DNA from: Skeletonema tropicum
Taxonomy: Eukaryota; Bacillariophyta; Thalassiosirophyceae; Thalassiosirales; Thalassiosiraceae
Length of the DNA: 64,000 nucleotides
Assembly (NCBI GenBank): GCA_037178625.1
Contig: CM074127.1
Coordinates: 1,612,001-1,676,000, forward strand
Reading direction: 5' to 3'
The notes beneath the pieces are model-generated. The model ran no database searches, was not told the origin of the DNA, and saw only the letters and a program-made list of their open reading frames with translations. A program made the position numbers and the translations under genes. This document shows positions 11,801 through 23,243 of the stretch, piece after piece; positions within the stretch are counted from its first letter, which is position 1, and every line of letters starts with the position of its first letter.

Positions 11801-14800
11801 GGCGGTGATACCATACAAGGTCATTAGCACTGCTCAGACGTTTGGCGTGCGTCGAAGCGATGCTACAGTCTCGTCGCTGATATGAGAGGTCCAGTGTGGG
11901 CTAGCCAACTACGGTTTATTCCATCAATTGTACCTATCGTCATCAGTACGAGCATGAGCCGCTTCTAGTGGCCCATTATAGTCGGCGGTGATACCATACA
12001 AGGTCATTAGCACTGCTCAGACGTTTGGCGTGCGTAGAAGCGATGCTACAGTCTCGTCGCTGATATGAGAGGTCCAGTGTGGGCTGGCAAGCAATACCAC
12101 ATCCTTCCAAATCGTACCTTCGTCATCAGTACGGGCATGAGCCGCTTTTAGTGGCCCATTATAGTCGGCGGTGATACCATACAAGGTCATTAGCACTGCT
12201 CAGACGTTTGGCGTGCGTCGAAGCGATGCTACAGTCTCGTCGCTGATATGAGAGGTCCAGTGTGGGCTAGCCAACTACGGTTTATTCCATCAATTGTACC
12301 TATCGTCATCAGTACGAGCATGAGCCGCTTCTAGTGGCCCATTATAGTCGGCGGTGATACCATACAAGGTCATTAGCACTGCTCAGACGTTTGGCGTGCG
12401 TAGAAGCGATGCTACAGTCTCGTCGCTGATATGAGAGGTCCAGTGTGGGCTGGCAAGCAATACCACATCCTTCCAAATCGTACCTTCGTCATCAGTACGG
12501 GCATGAGCAGCTTTTAGTGGCCCATTATAGTCGGCGGTGATACCATACAAGGTCATTAGCACTGCTCAGACGTTTGGCGTGCGTCGAAGCGATGCTACAG
12601 TCTCGTCGCTGATATGAGAGGTCCAGTGTGGGCTAGCCAACTACGGTTTATTCCATCAATTGTACCTATCGTCATCAGTACGAGCATGAGCCGCTTCTAG
12701 TGGCCCATTATAGTCGGCGGTGATACCATACAAGGTCATTAGCACTGCTCAGACGTTTGGCGTGCGTAGAAGCGATGCTACAGTCTCGTCGCTGATATGA
12801 GAGGTCCAGTGTGGGCTGGCAAGCAATACCACATCCTTCCAAATCGTACCTTCGTCATCAGTACGGGCATGAGCCGCTTTTAGTGGCCCATTATAGTCGG
12901 CGGTGATACCATACAAGGTCATTAGCACTGCTCAGACGTTTGGCGTGCGTCGAAGCGATGCTACAGTCTCGTCGCTGATATGAGAGGTCCAGTGTGGGCT
13001 AGCCAACTACGGTTTATTCCATCAATTGTACCTATCGTCATCAGTACGAGCATGAGCCGCTTCTAGTGGCCCATTATAGTCGGCGGTGATACCATACAAG
13101 GTCATTAGCACTGCTCAGACGTTTGGCGTGCGTAGAAGCGATGCTACAGTCTCGTCGCTGATATGAGAGGTCCAGTGTGGGCTGGCAAGCAATACCACAT
13201 CCTTCCAAATCGTACCTTCGTCATCAGTACGGGCATGAGCAGCTTTTAGTGGCCCATTATAGTCGGCGGTGATACCATACAAGGTCATTAGCACTGCTCA
13301 GACGTTTGGCGTGCGTCGAAGCGATGCTACAGTCTCGTCGCTGATATGAGAGGTCCAGTGTGGGCTAGCCAACTACGGTTTATTCCATCAATTGTACCTA
13401 TCGTCATCAGTACGAGCATGAGCCGCTTCTAGTGGCCCATTATAGTCGGCGGTGATACCATACAAGGTCATTAGCACTGCTCAGACGTTTGGCGTGCGTA
13501 GAAGCGATGCTACAGTCTCGTCGCTGATATGAGAGGTCCAGTGTGGGCTGGCAAGCAATACCACATCCTTCCAAATCGTACCTTCGTCATCAGTACGGGC
13601 ATGAGCCGCTTTTAGTGGCCCATTATAGTCGGCGGTGATACCATACAAGGTCATTAGCACTGCTCAGACGTTTGGCGTGCGTCGAAGCGATGCTACAGTC
13701 TCGTCGCTGATATGAGAGGTCCAGTGTGGGCTAGCCAACTACGGTTTATTCCATCAATTGTACCTATCGTCATCAGTACGAGCATGAGCCGCTTCTAGTG
13801 GCCCATTATAGTCGGCGGTGATACCATACAAGGTCATTAGCACTGCTCAGACGTTTGGCGTGCGTAGAAGCGATGCTACAGTCTCGTCGCTGATATGAGA
13901 GGTCCAGTGTGGGCTGGCAAGCAATACCACATCCTTCCAAATCGTACCTTCGTCATCAGTACGGGCATGAGCAGCTTTTAGTGGCCCATTATAGTCGGCG
14001 GTGATACCATACAAGGTCATTAGCACTGCTCAGACGTTTGGCGTGCGTCGAAGCGATGCTACAGTCTCGTCGCTGATATGAGAGGTCCAGTGTGGGCTAG
14101 CCAACTACGGTTTATTCCATCAATTGTACCTATCGTCATCAGTACGAGCATGAGCCGCTTCTAGTGGCCCATTATAGTCGGCGGTGATACCATACAAGGT
14201 CATTAGCACTGCTCAGACGTTTGGCGTGCGTAGAAGCGATGCTACAGTCTCGTCGCTGATATGAGAGGTCCAGTGTGGGCTGGCAAGCAATACCACATCC
14301 TTCCAAATCGTACCTTCGTCATCAGTACGGGCATGAGCCGCTTTTAGTGGCCCATTATAGTCGGCGGTGATACCATACAAGGTCATTAGCACTGCTCAGA
14401 CGTTTGGCGTGCGTCGAAGCGATGCTACAGTCTCGTCGCTGATATGAGAGGTCCAGTGTGGGCTAGCCAACTACGGTTTATTCCATCAATTGTACCTATC
14501 GTCAGTCAGTACGAGCATGAGCCGCTTCTAGTGGCCCATTATAGTCGGCGGTGATACCATACAAGGTCATTAGCACTGCTCAGACGTTTGGCGTGCGTAG
14601 AAGCGATGCTACAGTCTCGTCGCTGATATGAGAGGTCCAGTGTGGGCTGGCAAGCAATACCACATCCTTCCAAATCGTACCTTCGTCATCAGTACGGGCA
14701 TGAGCCGCTTTTAGTGGCCCATTATAGTCGGCGGTGATACCATACAAGGTCATTAGCACTGCTCAGACGTTTGGCGTGCGTCGAAGCGATGCTACAGTCT

Positions 14801-17215
14801 CGTCGCTGATATGAGAGGTCCAGTGTGGGCTAGCCAACTACGGTTTATTCCATCAATTGTACCTATCGTCATCAGTACGAGCATGAGCCGCTTCTAGTGG
14901 CCCATTATAGTCGGCGGTGATACCATACAAGGTCATTAGCACTGCTCAGACGTTTGGCGTGCGTAGAAGCGATGCTACAGTCTCGTCGCTGATATGAGAG
15001 GTCCAGTGTGGGCTGGCAAGCAATACCACATCCTTCCAAATCGTACCTTCGTCATCAGTACGGGCATGAGCCGCTTCTAGTGGCCCATTATAGTCGGCGG
15101 TGATACCATACAAGGTCATTAGCACTGCTCAGACGTTTGGCGTGCGTCGAAGCGATGCTACAGTCTCGTCGCTGATATGAGAGGTCCAGTGTGGGCTAGC
15201 CAACTACGGTTTATTCCATCAATTGTACCTATCGTCATCAGTACGAGCATGAGCCGCTTCTAGTGGCCCATTATAGTCGGCGGTGATACCATACAAGGTC
15301 ATTAGCACTGCTCAGACGTTTGGCGTGCGTAGAAGCGATGCTACAGTCTCGTCGCTGATATGAGAGGTCCAGTGTGGGCTGGCAAGCAATACCACATCCT
15401 TCCAAATCGTACCTTCGTCATCAGTACGGGCATGAGCCGCTTTTAGTGGCCCATTATAGTCGGCGGTGATACCATACAAGGTCATTAGCACTGCTCAGAC
15501 GTTTGGCGTGCGTCGAAGCGATGCTACAGTCTCGTCGCTGATATGAGAGGTCCAGTGTGGGCTAGCCAACTACGGTTTATTCCATCAATTGTACCTATCG
15601 TCATCAGTACGAGCATGAGCCGCTTCTAGTGGCCCATTATAGTCGGCGGTGATACCATACAAGGTCATTAGCACTGCTCAGACGTTTGGCGTGCGTAGAA
15701 GCGATGCTACAGTCTCGTCGCTGATATGAGAGGTCCAGTGTGGGCTGGCAAGCAATACCACATCCTTCCAAATCGTACCTTCGTCATCAGTACGGGCATG
15801 AGCCGCTTCTAGTGGCCCATTATAGTCGGCGGTGATACCATACAAGGTCATTAGCACTGCTCAGACGTTTGGCGTGCGTCGAAGCGATGCTACAGTCTCG
15901 TCGCTGATATGAGAGGTCCAGTGTGGGCTAGCCAACTACGGTTTATTCCATCAATTGTACCTATCGTCATCAGTACGAGCATGAGCCGCTTCTAGTGGCC
16001 CATTATAGTCGGCGGTGATACCATACAAGGTCATTAGCACTGCTCAGACGTTTGGCGTGCGTAGAAGCGATGCTACAGTCTCGTCGCTGATATGAGAGGT
16101 CCAGTGTGGGCTGGCAAGCAATACCACATCCTTCCAAATCGTACCTTCGTCATCAGTACGGGCATGAGCCGCTTTTAGTGGCCCATTATAGTCGGCGGTG
16201 ATACCATACAAGGTCATTAGCACTGCTCAGACGTTTGGCGTGCGTCGAAGCGATGCTACAGTCTCGTCGCTGATATGAGAGGTCCAGTGTGGGCTAGCCA
16301 ACTACGGTTTATTCCATCAATTGTACCTATCGTCATCAGTACGAGCATGAGCCGCTTCTAGTGGCCCATTATAGTCGGCGGTGATACCATACAAGGTCAT
16401 TAGCACTGCTCAGACGTTTGGCGTGCGTAGAAGCGATGCTACAGTCTCGTCGCTGATATGAGAGGTCCAGTGTGGGCTGGCAAGCAATACCACATCCTTC
16501 CAAATCGTACCTTCGTCATCAGTACGGGCATGAGCCGCTTTTAGTGGCCCATTATAGTCGGCGGTGATACCATACAAGGTCATTAGCACTGCTCAGACGT
16601 TTGGCGTGCGTCGAAGCGATGCTACAGTCTCGTCGCTGATATGAGAGGTCCAGTGTGGGCTAGCCAACTACGGTTTATTCCATCAATTGTACCTATCGTC
16701 ATCAGTACGAGCATGAGCCGCTTCTAGTGGCCCATTATAGTCGGCGGTGATACCATACAAGGTCATTAGCACTGCTCAGACGTTTGGCGTGCGTAGAAGC
16801 GATGCTACAGTCTCGTCGCTGATATGAGAGGTCCAGTGTGGGCTGGCAAGCAATACCACATCCTTCCAAATCGTACCTTCGTCATCAGTACGGGCATGAG
16901 CCGCTTTTAGTGGCCCATTATAGTCGGCGGTGATACCATACAAGGTCATTAGCACTGCTCAGACGTTTGGCGTGCGTCGAAGCGATGCTACAGTCTCGTC
17001 GCTGATATGAGAGGTCCAGTGTGGACTTGGCCGGCAATACCACTTCCTTCCAAATCGTACCTATCATCGTCATTACGGGCATGAGCCGCTTCTAGTGGCC
17101 CATTATAGTCGGCGGTGATACCCTATAAGGACATTAGCACTGCTCAGACGTTTGGCGTGCGTAGAAGCGATGCTACAGTCTCGTCGCTGATATGAGAGGT
17201 CCAGTGTGGGCTGGG
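5871..17215. repeat. Higher-order satellite array: 183-bp monomers in A/B dimers of 366 bp
   Basis: The word AGTCGGCGGTGATACC recurs at 5941, 6124, 6307, 6490, 6673 and so on, every 183 bp, up to 16922. The distance of 10981 is 60 x 183 + 1. The extra base is explained by one GTCAGTCAG variant near 14503. Two monomer types alternate. They share about 118 bp and differ in the remaining 65 bp: one has GGCAAGCAATACCACATCC..ACGGGCATGAG, the other AGCCAACTACGGTTTATTCC..ACGAGCATGAG. Dimers are nearly identical across about 11 kb. The last two monomers (from about 17021, spacing 185) are diverged and lead into duplication copy 3. No frame of 60 codons stays open in the array on either strand, and I see no promoter or gene in it. 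Function is unknown; a centromeric or heterochromatic role is only a hypothesis. Confidence 0.95.
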
Positions 17216-18386
17216 CAGCTATGTTTTATTCCATCAAATCTTACCTATCATCGTCATTACGGACATGGGCCTCTTCTTCTTTGCGGTGCAAGGGCCAATT
17301 AGGGCTGGCCCGCTGCTCCACATTACACCATATCGTATATATTGCCATCAATATGCGCATGAGCCTCTGCTAGTGGCCCATTATACTTTGTGTTGATTTT
17401 ATACAAGCACCTAAGCGTGGATGGCTTACGTTCAAGCGAAGCTACATCGTCGTAGCTGATCTGAGCGGTCCAAGGTCCAATTGGGGCTGGCAGTTAGTAA
17501 CAATTTCAACTATTTTGTATCTATCGTCGTCAATATGCGCATGAGCCTCTTCTAAAGGTCCACTACACTTCGGGGTAGTATTGCCGAGCGGTTTTTGCTG
17601 CTCAGTCGGATAGCTTACAGTCTTTTGCGATTCAACAACATCGTATTTAGCTGATCTGAGAGGTCGAATTTTCGCTGTGGCCCGCAGCACCTCATTATAG
17701 AAAATCTTAAATCATCAATATGAGCATGAGCCGCTTGTGGACCCTCGATAAAATGATCACCCACATCACTGATCATCTTTCTGTGACACAGGACAGCTGC
17801 ACTCTTTTGATAATAGATAGGACATAATTCCACTTTATAACTGCCTCATACTTTCTGCGACTCAACAACAAATGCATTACACTTCTTCATCGAATCTGGA
17901 ACATCTCGAACGAGAACGAGACATTGATATACCGATGCCGATGCTGACCTGACCAATGCCCTGAAACCAAGATTTTTGAAGACTTACGGATGAGATTGCT
18001 TCCATAATTAACAAGCGCGAAGTGCAGACAAATAGATTATTTAAAGGCACAGCTCGAGCAGGACATCCATATCTGGACTGGACCTACTTATGCTTATGTC
18101 CAGAGCTCAACCTGCAATTCGGAGAGAAGGAGCAGGAAACTGAATACCAAGTAACACTAAAGACAAAGTACATTCCTCAAGAAGCAAATGTATAGCGTTT
18201 TCCTTTCTCTCTCTCTCTGAAAGATGATCTACCTCTCTGTCTAGAGAGAGAGAGAGAGATAAGTAGGAAGAGAGCAAGGGCCAAGGCAAGCAAGGGTCGG
18301 TCCATCCATCCATAAACTAAGCTAACAAAACATTTATGAATACAATGTTGAACTCACTCAACATCGCCAGTTATCGCCAATAACTT

Positions 18387-18459
18387 GCCTTCCTAGCTCA
18401 GTCGGTAGAGCGCACGACTCTTAATCGTGTGGTCGTGGGTTCGATCCCCACGGAGGGTG
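18387..18459 (+). tRNA. tRNA-Lys (anticodon CUU)
   Basis: Identical copy of the tRNA-Lys(CUU) gene, in duplication copy 3 about 1.2 kb right of the satellite array. It is followed by the same TTTT and TTTTT terminator runs as copy 2. The internal promoter boxes are intact. Confidence 0.95.
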
Positions 18460-19436
18460 CTCTTTCTTTTGCTTTTTGTTTGTTGTCTTGAGAGAGAGAG
18501 AGGGTAGCAGCTAGCAGCTATATAGCAGCGTATGGTGTTTCACAGGATTGTCTTGTAGATTACGTTTCTACAAAGTTTTGCACTGTGAGTGGTTGTGATG
18601 CTCTTTTGTTTATCAAACTCTTTTGCTTTTGTGCCTTGTCTCTGAGTGAGTGAAGAGGGCAACGATGACAGATAAGGGGCAATGGCTGTAGCCAACAGGC
18701 TGAAGCTATATATAGGTAGCTTGTAGGGCTCGATTCGGACAAATTGGAATGAGTGTACGGGTCAGAACCATTTTAGTACAGTACTCCTACAGTGGTATGA
18801 AGTTGAGGTTGACGCGATCTTGATGGTAACTTGACGTTGTTCTTTGACGTCAGTCAATCATTGTTCGAAGCGAGTTAGACTCTCTGGAACGTTGAATATG
18901 CGCTGCAAGTCTAATGATGTCATGGTATATATAGAGCCCAGCGAGGGTTCGTACTCTGGACAAGACGACGTAGACTCAGTTTGCGCATCTACGGTTCCAG
19001 CTGCAGAAACTTGATTGTGTCTACAAATTCTTGCAGTGTGAGCTTAAAGGCCTGTGCCTCATTTTGCCGTTCATGCTAGGTTATTCGAACTCGATCATTT
19101 TTTCACCGCTATCAATTGGAAAGGTCCATACTTTCTTTCGGACCCAATCCTTCCACCTTCGCTCTTGGTCGTCCTTGCTTAGATTACACCCAAACATTAT
19201 TTACAGGGGCCCCAAGACATCATGTGAAAAAACATCTTTCAGCCACACATAGAGAACAACTATATCGTACACGTCGTCTGCAATAAGTGCATAAACCGCT
19301 GCTACAGTGCAATTTTGTCGTGGCGATAGCAACGAAAAATATTGATGCTGCTCATACAAATTGTGCAGCTGGGAGCGATGCAGCAGCATCATAGCTGATC
19401 TGAGCGTTCCAATTAGGGCTGGCCTGAAGCACCACA

Positions 19437-19985
19437 TTATACAGTATCGCTTCGTTCTATCGTCGTCAATATGCGCATGAGCCGCTATTGGCCCAATCTC
19501 ATCGGTGGTGATACTATAGAAGCATTTGAGCGCTGCTCAGTCGGATAGCTTACGTTCATGTCAAGCTACAACGTCGTAGCTGAGCGCTCCAATTGGGGCT
19601 GGCCCGCAGCACTATGTTACACCATATCGTATCTATCGTCGTCAATATGCGCACGAGCCGCTTTTAGTGGCCCATCATACTTGGTGTTTATGCTATAGAA
19701 GCATTTGAGCGCTGCTCAGTCGGATAGCTTATGTTCATGCGAAGCTACATCGTCGTAGCTGATCTGAGCGGTCCGATTGGGGCTGGCCCGCAGCTCCACA
19801 GTACACCATATCGTATTTATCGTCCTCACAATTTAGCCGCTTGTAGTGGCCCATTATGTTTTGTGTTGATACTATAGAGGCATTTGAGCGCTGCTCAGTC
19901 GGATAGCTTATGTTCATGCGAAGCTACATCGTCGTAGCTGATCTGAGCGGTCCAATTGGGGCTGGCAACACTACATTCTCTCATA
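19437..19985 (+). repeat. Diverged 183-bp-family monomers (right flank)
   Basis: Three imperfect monomers with GTAGCTGA(TCT)GAGCG at 19576, 19755 and 19934 (spacing 179). Each carries the TATCGTATCTATCGTCGTC and GAGCGCTGCTCAGTCGGATAG blocks. They correspond to the monomers at 1714-2400 in copy 1 and are distant relatives of the array monomer. Confidence 0.7.
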
Positions 19986-20154
19986 TCGTATCTATCGTCA
20001 TCATTATGCACACGAGCTGTTGCTAGAGGCCAAAATAAACACAAGTGACGAAGGGTATGAGGAAGAGCCTCGTCATTGTAGATGAAGCCAATTGTCTTGG
20101 TGAGAATTAAGTGGTCACACTAACTTACGATGATGTCATATCCTTGTTCCACAT

Positions 20155-20330
20155 CTCATCAAAATCTTACCTATCGTCGTCAGTACGGGCATGAGCCGCT
20201 TCTAGTGGCCCATTATAGTCGGCGGTGATACCATACAAGGTCATTAGCACTGCTCAGACGTTTGGCGTGCGTAGAAGCGATGCTACAGTCTCGTAGCTGA
20301 TATAAGAGGTCCAGTGTGGGCTGGGCAGCT
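20155..20330 (+). repeat. Single array-type monomer at the copy 3/copy 4 junction
   Basis: One monomer very close to the array type (AGTCGGCGGTGATACC at 20217, GCGTAGAAGCGATGCTACAG following) stands alone here. It occupies the same position in the duplicated unit that the whole array occupies left of copy 3. Its 3' side (GGGCAGCTATG...) matches the last array monomer at about 17214. Confidence 0.8.
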
Positions 20331-21750
20331 ATGTTTTATTCCATCAAATCTTACCTATCATCGTCATTACGGGCATGGGCCTCTTCTTCTTTGCGGTGCA
20401 AGGGCCAATTAGGGCTGGCCCGCTGCTCCACATTACACCATATCGTATATATTGCCATCAATATGCGCATGAGCCTCTGCTAGTGGCCCATTATACTTTG
20501 TGTTGATTTTATACAAGCACCTAAGCGTGGATGGCTTACGTTCAAGCGAAGCTACATCGTCGTAGCTGATCTGAGCGGTCCAAGGTCCAATTGGGGCTGG
20601 CAGTTAGTAACAATTTCAACTATTTTGTATCTATCGTCGTCAATATGCGCATGAGCCTCTTCTAAAGGTCCACTACACTTCGGGGTAGTATTGCCGAGCG
20701 GTTTTTGCTGCTCAGTCGGATAGCTTACAGTCTTTTGCGATTCAACAACATCGTATTTAGCTGATCTGAGAGGTCGAATTTTCGCTGTGGCCCGCAGCAC
20801 CTCATTATAGAAAATCTTAAATCATCAATATGAGCATGAGCCGCTTGTGGACCCTCGATAAAATGATCACCCACATCACTGATCATCTTTCTGTGAAACA
20901 GGACAGCTGCACTCTTTTGATAATAGATAGGACATAATTCCACTTTATAACTGCCTCATACTTTCTGCGACTCAACAACAAATGCATTACACTTCTTCAT
21001 CGAATCTGGAACATCTCGAACGAGAACGAGACATTGATATACCGATGCCGATGCTGACCTGACCAATGCCCTGAAACCAAGATTTGTGAAGACTTACGGA
21101 ATGAGATTGCTTCCATAATTAACAAGTGCGAATTGCAGACAAATAGATCATTTAAAGGCACAGCTCGAGCAGGACATCTATATCTGGACTGGACCTACTT
21201 ATGCTTATGTCCAGAGCTCAACCTGCAATTCGGAGAGAAGGAGCAGGAAACTGAATACCAAGTAACACTAAAGACAAAGTACATTCCTCAAGAAGCAAAT
21301 GTATAGCGTTTTCCTTTCTCTCTCTCTCTGAAAGATGATCTACCTCTCTGTCTAGAGAGAGAGAGAGAGAGAGATAAGTAGGAAGAGAGCAAGGGCCAAG
21401 GCAAGCAAGGGTCGGTCCATCCATCCATAAACTAAGCTAACAAAACATTTATGAATACGATGTTGAACTCACTCAACATCGCCAGTTATCGCCAATAACT
21501 TGCCTTCCTAGCTCAGTCGGTAGAGCGCACGACTCTTAATCGTGTGGTCGTGGGTTCGATCCCCACGGAGGGTGCTCTTTCTTTTGCTTTTTGTTTGTTG
21601 TCTTGAGAGAGGGTAGCAGCTATATAGCAGCGTATGGTGTTTCACAGGATTGTCTTGTAGATTACGTTTCTACAAAGTATTGCACTGTGAGTGGTTGTGA
21701 TGCTCTTTTGTTTATCAAACTCTTTTGCTTTTGTGCCTTGTCTCTGAGTG
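20321..21750 (+). repeat. Segmental duplication copy 4 (truncated)
   Basis: Direct copy of 17211-18640 with few changes. Homology ends near 21750, just after the GTGCCTTGTCTCTGAGTG word downstream of the tRNA, and unique sequence follows. This marks the right border of the repeat domain. The hydrolase gene begins about 270 bp further on. Confidence 0.8.
21502..21574 (+). tRNA. tRNA-Lys (anticodon CUU)
   Basis: Fourth identical tRNA-Lys(CUU) gene, the last feature of the repeat domain before single-copy genes begin. It has the same acceptor, anticodon loop CTCTTAA, internal A/B boxes and downstream T-run terminators as the others. Confidence 0.95.
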
Positions 21751-22017
21751 GGTGAAGAATGAGAGGCAGAGAAGGAACATGAGGATAGTTTGTTAAGTGC
21801 AATCGTACAGTTCACTATGTAGTTGTAGCCGTGTATGCAGAGACGCCTTGCTATATTGGTAGAGTAGTTCAAACTCTGAAGCAAAAGTTTCCATACTTAG
21901 TGATTGTGGTCATCAATATTTGAAAATAGAGACTGTCAACATTGTGCCCATCTTAACTCTACATGTTGAGACAGACTTGTAACATCATATTTATATTTCA
22001 ACTCATTCTTTATTCTA

Positions 22018-23243
22018 CTATCTATCAAGGTACCTCTTCAACAATGCAATTGTATCATCTGGAGCCTCTGCATGCACCCAGTGGCCTACACCTCTGATTG
22101 TTGTCAGCATATGATTTGGAAAGTATGATGTTATTGTAGAAAGATGTGATGATCGTACAAATCGAGAAGCACCTCCATGAATAAAAAAGACATCGCCATC
22201 ATATGTATATTGAGATGATGATGATGATGATTGTTGTTGTTCACCCAAAGCTCCTATCTCTGGATCCATTGACTGATCATGAACATCAAATCCAGCAATT
22301 CTATCCAACTCATTGACAATCCCATCCCAATGAATCTTCCACTTTAACAATGACTGTGATTTGTCCTTTTCATCATTAATATCTTTGGCCCTCAACTGCT
22401 CTAAATTGGTCAACACAAACGCCCTCAATGCCGGATCTTCCAATATCCCATCTCGCAACACTGCATCCACCTCTCGTTTTGTTTTATATCCACCCTCCTC
22501 TAAGTTTATTTGTGCCTACTGAGCGCACAATTTGCTCGACCTACTTTCCAACCACTATCATCGCCACCACCAACACCTGCTTTTTTATTGTCAGAGTAAT
22601 ATCGAACAGGAGATATGTCCAGTACAACCAATCCTAGCCACTCGTTCTGGTGCCATGAGTGCCAAACTTTGAGCTACCTTTCCACCCATGGAGTGTCCTA
22701 CAATGACTGCCTCTTCGGAAGAAATCTTGTCCATAAATGCAAGGACGTCTCGTGCCATTTCACTATAGGACATGGTATTTTTCCAATCATGTGTATTCTC
22801 ACCGTGATTTCGTAGGTCTACCGTGTAGATTGATCGGGGATTTTGTAGTTGTGTGGAGAGAGAGCTGGCGAGGGAGGCAAAGTTGCCGTTTGTTCCCCAA
22901 GAGACCGTGTAGGAGGATTACTGGTGGGTGTGGAGATGATGATGATGAAGAGGATGGTTGGAATTCACTGTAGGATAATTGTACAATATCCTCATGACTG
23001 TATAATGTGCTTTGAGCTGGACGGTGTTGTTGATATCGGTGTTGCTGATAACGCCCTTCTTGTTGATGAGGCAAAGGTTGTTGGATGTCTTTGCACGTAA
23101 ATTGAGTTGAACAGTGTCAATGGCGGTGCTGATACTTTTGACAGAGGAGACCGCGAAAATGATGACACAAACCGTGTCCATAATAGCTGCATAGACATGG
23201 CGAGCACTGCGAGTCGTCTTATATGTGATGGAACCATCCTCAT
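22018..23243 (-). pseudogene. ABHD11-like alpha/beta hydrolase, frame-broken
   Basis: The translated pieces spell an alpha/beta hydrolase of the ABHD11 type. They include an oxyanion HGLLG motif (near 22905), a YTVDLRNHG strand, the nucleophile elbow GHSMGG (near 22690), LVVLDISPVRYY, and the C-terminal GVGHWVHAEAP with the catalytic His (near 22080). The pieces lie in different frames. Four single extra bases explain the changes in the body: in the CCCC run 22895-22898, at about 22632-22634, at about 22540 and at about 22508-22511. The N-terminal 60 or so residues from an ATG at 23243 (hydrophobic, possibly targeting) need a further frame change. ABHD11 proteins are mitochondrial serine hydrolases. 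Either this copy is a pseudogene or the sequence has insertion errors here; no intron fits at these points. Confidence 0.75.

Larger units (their letters stand above)
17216..20320 (+). repeat. Segmental duplication copy 3 (full ~3.1-kb unit)
   Basis: This is the most complete unit. It runs from GGGCAGCTATGTTTTATTCC at 17214 through diverged monomers, the tRNA-Lys gene, the downstream stretch and more diverged monomers (19437-19985). It continues through the ACACAAGTGACGAAG block to one array-type monomer (20155-20330). The same start word returns at 20324, 3110 bp later, where copy 4 begins. Copies 3 and 4 are almost identical where they overlap, implying a recent tandem duplication. Confidence 0.85.

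Noticed and set aside
5871..17020. CRISPR-like array
   Set aside because: The whole 183-bp unit repeats, with no unique spacers and no cas genes. The setting is eukaryotic.
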